This document shows positions 25,906 through 33,742 of a stretch of DNA of 64,000 nucleotides, in pieces. Position numbers and translations under genes: made by a program. This DNA comes from an uncultured Actinomycetes bacterium (lineage in GTDB: Bacteria; Actinomycetota; Actinomycetes; S36-B12; UBA10799). The notes below the pieces were generated by a model. The model saw only the letters and a list, made by a program, of their open reading frames with translations, had not been told where the DNA came from and searched no databases. Within the stretch, counting starts at the first letter, position 1; every line of letters begins with the position of its first letter. The stretch covers positions 156,451 through 220,450 of the forward strand of contig CAMPEQ010000007.1 in the NCBI GenBank assembly GCA_946803585.1. Direction: 5' to 3'.

Positions 25906-27000
25906 ATGCGCGTACTCGTCGTTAACGCTGGATCGAGCAGCCTAAAGCTTCAGATCCTCGATGATCACCAACTAGTTGTCGATCTTAACCTTCAACGCTG
26001 GTCTCCAGCAGACGGATTCGAGCCGATACGTTCGGCACTTGCTGGCCATGAGCACATCGACGCGGTCGGGCACCGGGTAGTTCACGGCGGCCAGATGTAC
26101 GTCGAATCGACAGTCATCACCGACGAGGTCATCACGAACCTGGAGTCCATTCAGGACCTAGCACCGTTGCACTTGCCACCCGCTTTAGCAGCGATCGAAG
26201 CAGCGCGACAGCTACTGCCAGACCTCACCCATGTTGCCTGCTTCGATACCGCATTCCATCGCAGCATTCCCGCAGCTGCGGCTACCTACGCGCTACCCCG
26301 AGAATGGAACAAGAAGTGGGGGCTTCGCAGGTACGGCTTCCACGGGCTCTCTCACGCCTACGCTTGCGCGAAGGGCGCCGAACTATTAGATCGACCGCTC
26401 AGTGAACTGCGAATCGTGACAGCTCATCTAGGTGCCGGAGCTTCCCTAACCGCGATAGATGGCGGGCAATCGGTAGACACCACGATGGGGTTCACGCCCC
26501 TTGAGGGCCTCGTGATGGCAACTCGCAGCGGCAGCGTCGACCCAGGACTGGTTCTGTGGCTACAACGCAATGCTCACTACAGCCTCGATGAGATCACCGA
26601 TCGGCTAGAACATGGCTCTGGTCTTGCCGGGTTATCTGGGACTTCCGGTGATCTGCGCGATGTGGTGGCCCTCGCCGAAGCCGGTGAGCCCGACGCTGTG
26701 CTTGCACTCGCGGTGTATCACCACCGGTTGGCGACGCTCACGGGATCGATGATCACTTCCATGGGCGGCATTGACATGGTTGTCTTCACTGGGGGCATTG
26801 GCGAGCACTCCGAACTTGTCCGTCGCTCCCTCGCCAAGTCACTGCAATTCCTCGGCGCAAACATCGACGAGTTATCGAACACGGCCAATGGCACGGATCG
26901 ACTTGTGAGTACGACGGAGTCAACGGTCGCACTTGCCGTCGTGCAAGCCCGCGAAGACATCCAAATCGCCGACGAGGTCGCACAACTACTCGCGGCCTAG
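25906..27000 (+). CDS. ackA: Acetate kinase
   Basis: A 364-residue acetokinase. NAGSSSLKLQ at residues 7-16 (phosphate 1 region), GHRVVHGG, FDTAFH, YGFHGLSH and GLSGTSGDLRD are all present. It makes ATP and acetate from acetyl phosphate, the product of the phosphoketolase immediately upstream. The open frame extends to 25804 inside xfp, but the family N-terminus begins at the ATG at 25906. It is somewhat shorter than the usual 400 residues, mainly through a compact N-terminal region. No phosphotransacetylase gene is adjacent. Confidence 0.95.
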   Translation: MRVLVVNAGSSSLKLQILDDHQLVVDLNLQRWSPADGFEPIRSALAGHEHIDAVGHRVVHGGQMYVESTVITDEVITNLESIQDLAPLHLPPALAAIEAARQLLPDLTHVACFDTAFHRSIPAAAATYALPREWNKKWGLRRYGFHGLSHAYACAKGAELLDRPLSELRIVTAHLGAGASLTAIDGGQSVDTTMGFTPLEGLVMATRSGSVDPGLVLWLQRNAHYSLDEITDRLEHGSGLAGLSGTSGDLRDVVALAEAGEPDAVLALAVYHHRLATLTGSMITSMGGIDMVVFTGGIGEHSELVRRSLAKSLQFLGANIDELSNTANGTDRLVSTTESTVALAVVQAREDIQIADEVAQLLAA

Positions 27001-27025
27001 CCGACCGCAATGAGTAGCGCTATGG

Positions 27026-28807
27026 CTATGACTTCTTCGATCCCGTCGCAGCCGTCTTTGCTGGCGCCTTCTTGGCCGGAGCCTTCTTAGCCGGAGCCTT
27101 CTTAGCCGCAGCCTTCTTAGCCGGAGCCTTCTTGGCTGGTGCCTTCTTCGTTGCCGCCTTCTTGGCAGCGGACTGCTGGGTCCCGGTCGCCGCTGTCCTC
27201 TTTTCCGGAGCCTTCTTTGCCGGAGCCTTCTTTACCGGAGCGGACTTCTTGACAGCAGCCTTCTTCGCCGCCGACCTTCTCGTGGGAGCCTTCTTCGCCG
27301 CACGGGATGGCCGCTGCGCAGCCCGCTTTGAACCAGAATCCTCACTCGTACCTTCTACATCGACCGCCGTCAGCGGATTTGCATCTGAGACAGGCTTACC
27401 GACCACATCGGCGAACCCGTCACGTAGGCATGACATCAGCAGATCACGATCGGTAATCGCAGCGTCATCCATGGCAACACCAATAGTGGCGGTACCCGCG
27501 TAGGTTAATAGCGCCACAAAGACTGCCGCACCGATTGGGGGTGGTAGCGGCACCATGGCCTCTACTTTTGCCCCTGCTAGGTAGACGGGAATAGGTGGAC
27601 CCGGAACGTTAGACGCAGTTACATCGCTGGCCTGTGCCGCGACGGTTAGTAGCTCGCGAGGAATGAACCGACTGATCTCGCCGAGTTGGTTTGTGTAATC
27701 GACTGCAGGCTCGGCCCTCATCCGCTTAACCGATGCCTGCAACTGATTCATCAGGGCGGAGATATCTGAGACATTCGTTGGCAACTCAAAACGCGCGATG
27801 GTGACGGCATTCTGTGCTTCCTTGCCCTTCTTCCGCGTGCTGATCGGCATGTTGATATTCAGCTCATCCACCGGCGCACCCAGCGAGGTGTGGTACTCAC
27901 TCATTCCCATCGATACGGCAGCAAGGAACGCGTCGTTGATCGTATTTCCGCGAGACTTCGCCGCTGTATGGAGATCAGAGAACGGCAAGTCAAACGTTCC
28001 AAAGTGATAGTTAATACTGCGCTTGCGCATGAGCGGCGACAGTGGGGATGTGGGTGTATCCATCATGCGAGCGAGAGAGGAGACGGTCTCGCTAATGCGC
28101 TCGACAGTCTCGTGTGGAGACGTAAGCGCGTCGAGCAATGCGGGCACCGCACCCTTGACGATGTGGGCAGCCGTATCGATCACCCACTCGGCATTGTCCT
28201 GAACCATGATCTCGGCGAATCCGCGAGGAGTAAGGGCAACTGGCTCTGGCGCATCCGGCATCGGTCCAAGGTCCGGTTGCTCGGCAGTGATATCCACGAT
28301 CGCAGCTCCAAGCTGCATGGCGCCTTGTCCATCAGCAATTGCATGGTGCAGTTTCGAGATTAGCGCCGATCGTCCACCAGGTAGTCCTTCTAGCAGGGTG
28401 ACCCGCCAAAGCGGCCTGTCGTTGTCAAAGTCCGTCATACTCTGTCGACGACACTCATCAAGCACGTCTTGCCACGCAGTCCCCTCCGTCACTCGGAAGC
28501 GGCGCAAATGGAAGCTCAGGTCGAAGTTCGGATCGACGACGAGACGGGGGTTCGCGATTCCTACCGGGCCTTCAACAATCCGCTGGCGCAGAATCGGCAC
28601 GATACGACTCGCGCGTTCGTAGCGCGCGACCAATGTCTGCCAATCCGGGGCCTTATCCAGAATCAGCAGTCCGATCATCGTCGAGCGCATGATCGGGTCT
28701 TCCGAAGCAGACCTCCACGTTGCATAGTCCCAACCAGAAAGTCGCTCGGTCGTCGGCACAAGTTCTCCTGTTGTCTCGTTGTCTGAATCGCGTGGATACT
28801 TCGGCAA
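27026..28807 (-). CDS. Wax ester synthase/diacylglycerol acyltransferase with histone-like tail
   Basis: A 593-residue WS/DGAT enzyme that would acylate fatty alcohols or diacylglycerol from acyl-CoA to make storage wax esters or triacylglycerol. The catalytic motif HHAIADG is at 154-160. The usual domain ends near residue 480. After it come about 100 residues (493-593) made almost wholly of Lys, Ala and Pro, with repeats such as KKAPAKKAPAKK; about a third of this tail is basic. Such tails occur in histone-H1-like proteins and in the PHA-granule protein PhaF, where they bind DNA. The start is TTG, with a TAGTTT box 6 bases upstream (leaderless pattern). Core assignment is firm; tail function is inference. 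Confidence 0.9.
   Translation of the reverse strand: MPKYPRDSDNETTGELVPTTERLSGWDYATWRSASEDPIMRSTMIGLLILDKAPDWQTLVARYERASRIVPILRQRIVEGPVGIANPRLVVDPNFDLSFHLRRFRVTEGTAWQDVLDECRRQSMTDFDNDRPLWRVTLLEGLPGGRSALISKLHHAIADGQGAMQLGAAIVDITAEQPDLGPMPDAPEPVALTPRGFAEIMVQDNAEWVIDTAAHIVKGAVPALLDALTSPHETVERISETVSSLARMMDTPTSPLSPLMRKRSINYHFGTFDLPFSDLHTAAKSRGNTINDAFLAAVSMGMSEYHTSLGAPVDELNINMPISTRKKGKEAQNAVTIARFELPTNVSDISALMNQLQASVKRMRAEPAVDYTNQLGEISRFIPRELLTVAAQASDVTASNVPGPPIPVYLAGAKVEAMVPLPPPIGAAVFVALLTYAGTATIGVAMDDAAITDRDLLMSCLRDGFADVVGKPVSDANPLTAVDVEGTSEDSGSKRAAQRPSRAAKKAPTRRSAAKKAAVKKSAPVKKAPAKKAPEKRTAATGTQQSAAKKAATKKAPAKKAPAKKAAAKKAPAKKAPAKKAPAKTAATGSKKS
27060..27300 (-). repeat. Imperfect tandem repeats encoding the KKAPAKKA tail
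   Basis: Units of about 15 bases, seen on the plus strand as variants of GCCGGAGCCTTCTTA, recur through this stretch and encode Lys-Lys-Ala-Pro-Ala-type units. They lie within the WS/DGAT reading frame. Such repeats can expand or contract by slippage, so tail length may differ between strains. Confidence 0.75.
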
Positions 28808-28813
28808 GTAGCT

Positions 28814-28819
28814 AAACTA
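28814..28819 (-). promoter_or_regulatory. TANNNT -10 box, leaderless arrangement (WS/DGAT gene)
   Basis: On the minus strand TAGTTT ends exactly 6 bases before the TTG start codon at 28807. There is no ribosome site, which suggests a leaderless mRNA starting at the TTG. Confidence 0.45.
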
Positions 28820-28948
28820 TCCGGGTTCACTGGCGCTGCGCTCGTCAGCGAACGCCGACCATCGCTGAAATAGCCCTGATCGATCATGGTTGACAGGGGC
28901 ATCCGGCCCATAATGCTGACAAGAACTACCGTGAAATAGTCGGGACCT

Positions 28949-29497
28949 ATGCAGACAGAGTTCACCGTTCGACCAGCGATAGCCGGGGACATCGAACAGA
29001 TTCGCGATGTGGAAGTTGCCGCCGGGCAACTCTTTAAGGATGTCGGGCTACCCGCGGTCGCTGATGATCCGCCACCGGCGCGCCGATTGCTCCGACACGC
29101 CCTACGAGATGAGCTGCTCTGGGTTGCCGTCGCGACGTCGACTCCAGGCAACCCTGTTAACACCCCAGGACCTGTCATTGGATACGGCTTCGGCAGCGTG
29201 CTCGATGAACATCTCCATCTCGAGCAGATCTCAGTCCGACCGCAGTACTCTCGACGCGGGATCGGGGCCAACATATTCCGAGCGATGGAGGATTACGGCC
29301 TCAACCAGGATCTCGCGATGGCGACGCTGTTCACTTTCGGCGACATTCCCTGGAATGCCCCGTACTACCGGCGGCTGAACTACCTCGACCTCGAGAAGCA
29401 GAAGATGGGACCGCAGCTTCGCCGAGCATTCGAACTCGAACGAATCGCTGATGGGAACGGACCACCCAGGATTGCCATGTTCAAGGCACTCGGGTAG
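28949..29497 (+). CDS. GNAT-family N-acetyltransferase
   Basis: A 182-residue acetyltransferase. The acetyl-CoA pyrophosphate-binding motif A appears as QYSRRGIGANIF near residues 108-119, after the beta-strand LEQISVRP. The target (small amine, amino acid or protein N-terminus) cannot be predicted. It stands alone between the WS/DGAT gene (divergent) and an alpha/beta hydrolase (convergent). Confidence 0.8.
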   Translation: MQTEFTVRPAIAGDIEQIRDVEVAAGQLFKDVGLPAVADDPPPARRLLRHALRDELLWVAVATSTPGNPVNTPGPVIGYGFGSVLDEHLHLEQISVRPQYSRRGIGANIFRAMEDYGLNQDLAMATLFTFGDIPWNAPYYRRLNYLDLEKQKMGPQLRRAFELERIADGNGPPRIAMFKALG

Positions 29498-29534
29498 CTC
29501 CCAGCACTCGTCGAAGCTAAATGGGAAAACTGCC

Positions 29535-30488
29535 CTAGACGATTACCTCGTCTTGGTCGGGAAGCGTGTCATAGATCGGGCTATTTGCCCGTTTGAGCGC
29601 CCTGTCCCACACCTGTGGGTTGAACTGGGCGGGGTCAGTCGAGTCAAAGAACTCGATCAGGGCCTGCGCTACCGCATCCGGCACCTCCGCCTGCGGGAAG
29701 TGCCCGGCTCCAGGAAGGACGTCGACCTTCGCATGACACAGAACTTCGCGGGCAATTTGCGCATGTGAGACAGGGATAACGGTGTCTTCCTCACCCCATA
29801 GGACCATCGTTGGTATGAACTCGGTTAGGTAGGCACGATCCTTCATCGTCACGATTTGACCTCGCCAATCGATGATTGCCCGAATGACGTGACTAAACGC
29901 CTGGCGAGCATCAACTGCACCCATGTCGTCGTAAACGATGGCGAGTTGGGCAAGGTCGGCCGTCAGCGGCAAGCGAGTACGGTGCAGCCCGTGTAGCAGT
30001 GGGACGCCAATACGCCGAACGGGTGCGACAGCGAGAGCAGAAAGTGCCAGTCCGGCGCCGGGAAGCGTGCATAACGGAATAATCGGATTGACCTCCGGAC
30101 CCAATCCGCCGGTGCCAATCAGTACGATCCTCTCGGTTCGTTGTGGGAACTGATACGCAAATTGCATCGCAATACCGCCGCCGAGGCTGTGGCCGACGAC
30201 GGACACTCGATCAATCCCGAGATACGTCAGGAGGTCGCGCAGGCCGTTGGCATAACCGCCGATGCTGTAGTCAGCACGAGGCTTTGCGGATCGCCCATGG
30301 CCCAACAGATCAGGAGCGATCACGGTGTGGTTCTTCGCCAACTCCTGGACAATAGGCAGCCAGGTCTCGTGACGGGAACCGATACCGTGCACAAGCAAGA
30401 CTGCGGGGCCCGAGCCGGTCTTCAGGTACGCCCGATCGTGCCCGTGCAACGTCACGGAGTGGACGTCACAGGGATCGATGGGCGGCAC
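29535..30488 (-). CDS. Alpha/beta-fold hydrolase
   Basis: A 317-residue hydrolase. The oxyanion region is HGIGSRHETW near residue 34, the nucleophile is in GHSLGG (Ser101), the acid lies in LWGEEDTVIP and the histidine in GAGHFPQ. The triad is complete. It resembles the epoxide-hydrolase / meta-cleavage hydrolase branch common in actinobacteria, where esters or lipids are typical substrates. The GTG start has GGAG 6 bases upstream. It is divergent from the polysaccharide deacetylase gene. Confidence 0.85.
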   Translation of the reverse strand: MPPIDPCDVHSVTLHGHDRAYLKTGSGPAVLLVHGIGSRHETWLPIVQELAKNHTVIAPDLLGHGRSAKPRADYSIGGYANGLRDLLTYLGIDRVSVVGHSLGGGIAMQFAYQFPQRTERIVLIGTGGLGPEVNPIIPLCTLPGAGLALSALAVAPVRRIGVPLLHGLHRTRLPLTADLAQLAIVYDDMGAVDARQAFSHVIRAIIDWRGQIVTMKDRAYLTEFIPTMVLWGEEDTVIPVSHAQIAREVLCHAKVDVLPGAGHFPQAEVPDAVAQALIEFFDSTDPAQFNPQVWDRALKRANSPIYDTLPDQDEVIV

Positions 30489-30635
30489 TGCGATCTCCGA
30501 TCGTTTGCGTGGAGCATTCTGAGTCTTCGCGATAAACTACGGCCTAAGCCTGCCCGTAACTCATTGCGAACGCATTTCGGACACGTCAAGAGCGCACGTC
30601 AGATCGCTCACAAACGAGGGGTGAAGGAATCGATC

Positions 30636-31520
30636 GTGGCAATACGTAGGTTCCCCTCCGATCACATGATCCCGCAAGGACGGGTCCGGAACTTTGCCCT
30701 GGTTGTTGCCGCCCTATCGCTGGCTGCGACCGCGTGTGGGACTCCACCGGCACCGACCGGGCCGGACTCCCCTGCTACGACCGAGACCGCGGCGCAGGCT
30801 CCGCCATCTCAGGCAGCGTCACCGACGAGTTCGACCAACGAGCTAGCTCGGCAGGCGATCGAGTCCGTGGACTGGGGCGATGGTCGCAATACACGAGGGA
30901 TGTCGATCGGCATACCTAATCCACCCGGTTGGTACACCGCCGCGTTTGGTGCGCGAACAACCGACAAGGTCATCTACCTCACGTATGACGACGGGCCGTG
31001 GCCTCCTTACACAGATCAAATTTTGTCACTGCTCGCGGACAACAACGCGAAGGCGACGTTCTTCGTCACTGGGAGCCAAGCCGATCAGCACCCGGAGTAT
31101 TTGCGGCGAATCGCCGCTGCGGGTCACGCGCTCGGCGATCACACCATGACGCACGCTGACCTCGTCGGGCTCGACAAACAGCAGATTCGCCGCGAACTAG
31201 CCGGGGTTAAGCGAATTGTGGGACCGATACTGGGCCCGTGTGTGCGCCCGCCTTACGGATTGATTGACGAGAAAGTTGCGTCGGTTTCAGCCGACCTCAA
31301 TCTCATGCCAATCTTGTGGACCGCACATGCCCAGGATTGGAATCCAGGTTCAATCAACCAAATGGTGAGGATGCTGAAGAAGGGCACGGAGCCAGGTGCC
31401 GTCGTCCTGCTCCATGACAGTGCGGGCAAGGAGAAGAGCATCGAGGCGACGCGGGTGATGCTTGCGTGGTGGAAGTCGCAGGGCTACCGACTCGAATCTG
31501 TACCTGCTTGCCGGGTATAG
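30636..31520 (+). CDS. Polysaccharide deacetylase lipoprotein (NodB/CE4 family)
   Basis: About 294 residues. The start chosen is the GTG at 30636, preceded by GAAGGA at 7 bases. The much longer open frame upstream covers another gene's promoter. A basic N-terminus, a hydrophobic stretch and a lipobox ending at Cys34 (LAATAC) mark a lipoprotein. A Ser/Thr/Pro/Ala-rich linker follows. The CE4 domain has the metal motifs TYDDGPW, GDHTMTHADL and RPPYG, and the HDS near the end. It would deacetylate a cell-wall sugar polymer such as peptidoglycan on the outer face of the membrane. A perfect terminator hairpin follows. Confidence 0.88.
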   Translation: MAIRRFPSDHMIPQGRVRNFALVVAALSLAATACGTPPAPTGPDSPATTETAAQAPPSQAASPTSSTNELARQAIESVDWGDGRNTRGMSIGIPNPPGWYTAAFGARTTDKVIYLTYDDGPWPPYTDQILSLLADNNAKATFFVTGSQADQHPEYLRRIAAAGHALGDHTMTHADLVGLDKQQIRRELAGVKRIVGPILGPCVRPPYGLIDEKVASVSADLNLMPILWTAHAQDWNPGSINQMVRMLKKGTEPGAVVLLHDSAGKEKSIEATRVMLAWWKSQGYRLESVPACRV

Positions 31521-31566
31521 GAGGGGGTGCGACGAGCCCCGAGCGATGGCGCCGGTCATCGTCAAC

Positions 31567-31608
31567 GCGAAAGTCCCCCGGAACCGTAGGGCTCCGGGGG
31601 ACTTTCGC
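31567..31608. terminator. Strong bidirectional hairpin terminator
   Basis: A perfect 16-base stem (31567-31582 with 31593-31608) encloses a 10-base loop between the converging polysaccharide deacetylase and cold-shock genes. The symmetric stem can serve both strands. T-runs are short (TT on the plus side), as is common in actinobacteria. Confidence 0.85.
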
Positions 31609-31675
31609 TTGAATCACTAAAGTTCTGAAATCACATCAAGCGAGATCGAACTAGCAGTTTCAAAAGGGAGTGCAG

Positions 31676-31879
31676 TTAGACGGCGCGAACCTGGTCTGCC
31701 TGCGGGCCCTTCTGACCCTGGGTGATCTCAAACTCGACGCGCTGTCCTTCATCTAGCGTACGGAAGCCGTCGCTTGAAATTGCGGAGTAGTGGACGAATA
31801 CGTCCGCGCCGCCGCCATCTTGCTCAATGAATCCGAAACCTTTTTCGGAGTTGAACCACTTAACTGTGCCTTGTGCCAT
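31676..31879 (-). CDS. cspA: Cold-shock protein
   Basis: A 67-residue single cold-shock domain with the RNA-binding motifs KGFGFI (RNP1) and VFVHY (RNP2). It binds single-stranded RNA and DNA and acts as an RNA chaperone in the cytoplasm. The ATG has a strong AAGGAG ribosome site. The 229-base gap upstream leaves room for a long leader, and two small hairpins (ATGCC/GGCAT and TGGC/GCCA) precede the ribosome site, which fits temperature-sensitive translation known for csp genes. That regulation is inference here. Confidence 0.95.
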   Translation of the reverse strand: MAQGTVKWFNSEKGFGFIEQDGGGADVFVHYSAISSDGFRTLDEGQRVEFEITQGQKGPQADQVRAV

Positions 31880-32108
31880 TTTGATTAGTTCTCCTTATTT
31901 GTGGCGAAATGCCAATGCCTAGTCTGGCATGGATTGTTCGACTTCTCCGCATGAGGTAGGCAAATGTTGCGGATCTATTCGCCTGGGGTGGTAAGAACCC
32001 GACAAGATCCCTCAGGGAATCGCGCCTCGGCGCCCTAGAGTGTGACCGGAATAACCTGGGGACTTTCGATCAGGCATCGGGGCTCGGATCCCGCTAAGTT
32101 CGCGAGCT

Positions 32109-32864
32109 ATGGATGTTAGCAACACTACGATCTTCGTTTCCGAGTTCATCGGAACCTCCCTTTTGCTCCTTCTTGGTATCGGAGTCGGGTGCAACCAGAC
32201 CCTCAAGAAATCCTTCGGATTCGGGCCAAACTGGCTGCTGACCGCATTCGGATGGGGCTTCGCGGTCTTTGTCGGCGCGAGCGTGTCGTGGCAGAGTGGC
32301 GCCCAGCTCAACCCTGCGGTAACTGTGGGGCTGGCAATCGCTGACAACGACCCCCTTACGTGGAAGCACGTGCCGATCTACATCATCGCCCAGGTACTTG
32401 GGGCGATGTTCGGCGCAGTGCTGGCCTATCTGCTCTACAAGAAGCAGTTCGACACCCACGATGACCCCAAGAACACGGGTGGGCTGTTCTTCACATCCCC
32501 GTCGGTCCCGAGCATTCCGTGGAACATCCTCACCGAGACGATCGCGACCTTTGTCCTTGTCTATTGGGTCCTTTCCAGTTCCCCATTCATTGCTGGAACG
32601 GGAGATAGCGCTCCCCAGTTCGGAAATGCTGCCCTGGGGTACGCCGGCGTTGCGTTTGTCGTCATCGCAATCGGTGCCTCTCTTGGTGGACCCACTGGCT
32701 ATGCCGTGAACCCGGCGCGAGACTTCGGACCTCGAGTTATCTACTCGATCCTTCCGATCAAGGGGAAGGGCAGCTCCAACTGGGGCTATGCCTGGATCGC
32801 ATCAACTGGTCCGATCATCGGTGCCGTGATTGCAGCAGTCGTGTTCAACCTCGTGTTCCAGTAG
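32109..32864 (+). CDS. glpF: MIP-family channel, probably aquaglyceroporin
   Basis: A 251-residue channel with six membrane segments and both half-helix signatures, LNPAV in the first half and VNPARDFGPR in the second. The Asp after the second NPAR is the mark of glycerol facilitators rather than strict water channels. It would let glycerol diffuse across the cytoplasmic membrane, supplying the acyltransferase and storage-lipid genes nearby. No glycerol kinase lies adjacent. A TAAGTT box 8 bases before the ATG suggests a leaderless or near-leaderless transcript. Confidence 0.88.
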   Translation: MDVSNTTIFVSEFIGTSLLLLLGIGVGCNQTLKKSFGFGPNWLLTAFGWGFAVFVGASVSWQSGAQLNPAVTVGLAIADNDPLTWKHVPIYIIAQVLGAMFGAVLAYLLYKKQFDTHDDPKNTGGLFFTSPSVPSIPWNILTETIATFVLVYWVLSSSPFIAGTGDSAPQFGNAALGYAGVAFVVIAIGASLGGPTGYAVNPARDFGPRVIYSILPIKGKGSSNWGYAWIASTGPIIGAVIAAVVFNLVFQ

Positions 32865-32882
32865 ATCTGCCATCATGAATCT

Positions 32883-33695
32883 ATGACTACGTTAGATCTC
32901 ACAGGCAAGTCCGCACTCGTTACTGGCGGCGCTGCCGGAATCGGTGAGGGGGTCGCTCGACGCCTCGCTGGGCTTGGTGCATCGGTCACGGTCGCAGACG
33001 TCGACGAAGAACGTGGTCGATCGGTCGCAGCAGATATCGACGGCCAGTTTATTTCCACCGATGTTGCTGACTACCCGGCGAATCTGGCCATGGTCCAGGC
33101 TGTTCTCGCAGCGTATGGGGCGCTAGATATCGCTGTACTCAACGCGGGGATCATCAGCAGCGTCGCAATGGGTGCGGACTTCGACCCGGTCCAGTATCGC
33201 CGGGCGATGGGGATCAACCTCGATGGAGTTGTGTTCGGAATCAATGCGGTTCTGCCTGCCCTACGGGAATCCGGCGGTGGCGACATCGTGGTCACCGCGA
33301 GTATGGCCGGGATCGCTCCCACTCCCCTAGATCCGGTATATGCGGCAAATAAGACCGGCGTTGTCGGGCTAGTTCGCTCATTCGGCCTTGCGTCAGTTCA
33401 CGAGGGAATACGAACGAATGTGGTCTGCCCCGCCTTCGCAGACACCCAACTCGTCGCGCCAATTCGCGCCGGCCTAGAGGATGCTGGTGTCCCGCTGCTC
33501 TCAGTCGCGACCGTCGTTGACACCTACCTCGCTGTCCTCGAATCGAGTAGTTCAGGTGAGTGCTGGTTCGTGCAGCCTGGTCGCCCAAGTGAGCCGTTCG
33601 CGTTTCGACGGGCCCCCGGACCCCGGACCGCCGATGGGAGCAGCGCCGCGGCCGCAGATCCTGCGACCCAGCGCCGAATCGTAGAGAACGGCTAA
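32883..33695 (+). CDS. Classical SDR-family oxidoreductase
   Basis: A 270-residue short-chain dehydrogenase with the cofactor loop TGGAAGIG (18-25), LNAGI, the catalytic serine strand VVTASMAG and YAANK as the YxxxK active site. The DVDEE at the end of the second strand suggests NAD rather than NADP. The substrate is unknown. It lies 18 bases after the aquaglyceroporin gene and may be co-transcribed with it and with the GH15 gene. The C-terminal 40 residues are Ala/Pro-rich and look disordered. Confidence 0.85.
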   Translation: MTTLDLTGKSALVTGGAAGIGEGVARRLAGLGASVTVADVDEERGRSVAADIDGQFISTDVADYPANLAMVQAVLAAYGALDIAVLNAGIISSVAMGADFDPVQYRRAMGINLDGVVFGINAVLPALRESGGGDIVVTASMAGIAPTPLDPVYAANKTGVVGLVRSFGLASVHEGIRTNVVCPAFADTQLVAPIRAGLEDAGVPLLSVATVVDTYLAVLESSSSGECWFVQPGRPSEPFAFRRAPGPRTADGSSAAAADPATQRRIVENG

Positions 33696-33742
33696 CGACT
33701 TACCTGCACGTCGCGTGGCATCCCCCAAGGAGTTAGGCCACG

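Noticed and set aside
27060-27300. Short tandem units resembling a repeat array or CRISPR
   Set aside because: Units are about 15 bases, imperfect, without unique spacers, and in frame with a coding tail.
27072-27503. Hydrophobic repeat protein antisense to the WS/DGAT tail
   Set aside because: The Ala/Gly/Phe repeats are just the reverse reading of the Lys/Ala/Pro codon repeats in a real gene.
30141-30635. Long N-terminal extension of the polysaccharide deacetylase frame
   Set aside because: It overlaps the hydrolase gene on the other strand and would put a lipoprotein signal in mid-protein. A GTG with a good ribosome site at 30636 explains the gene.
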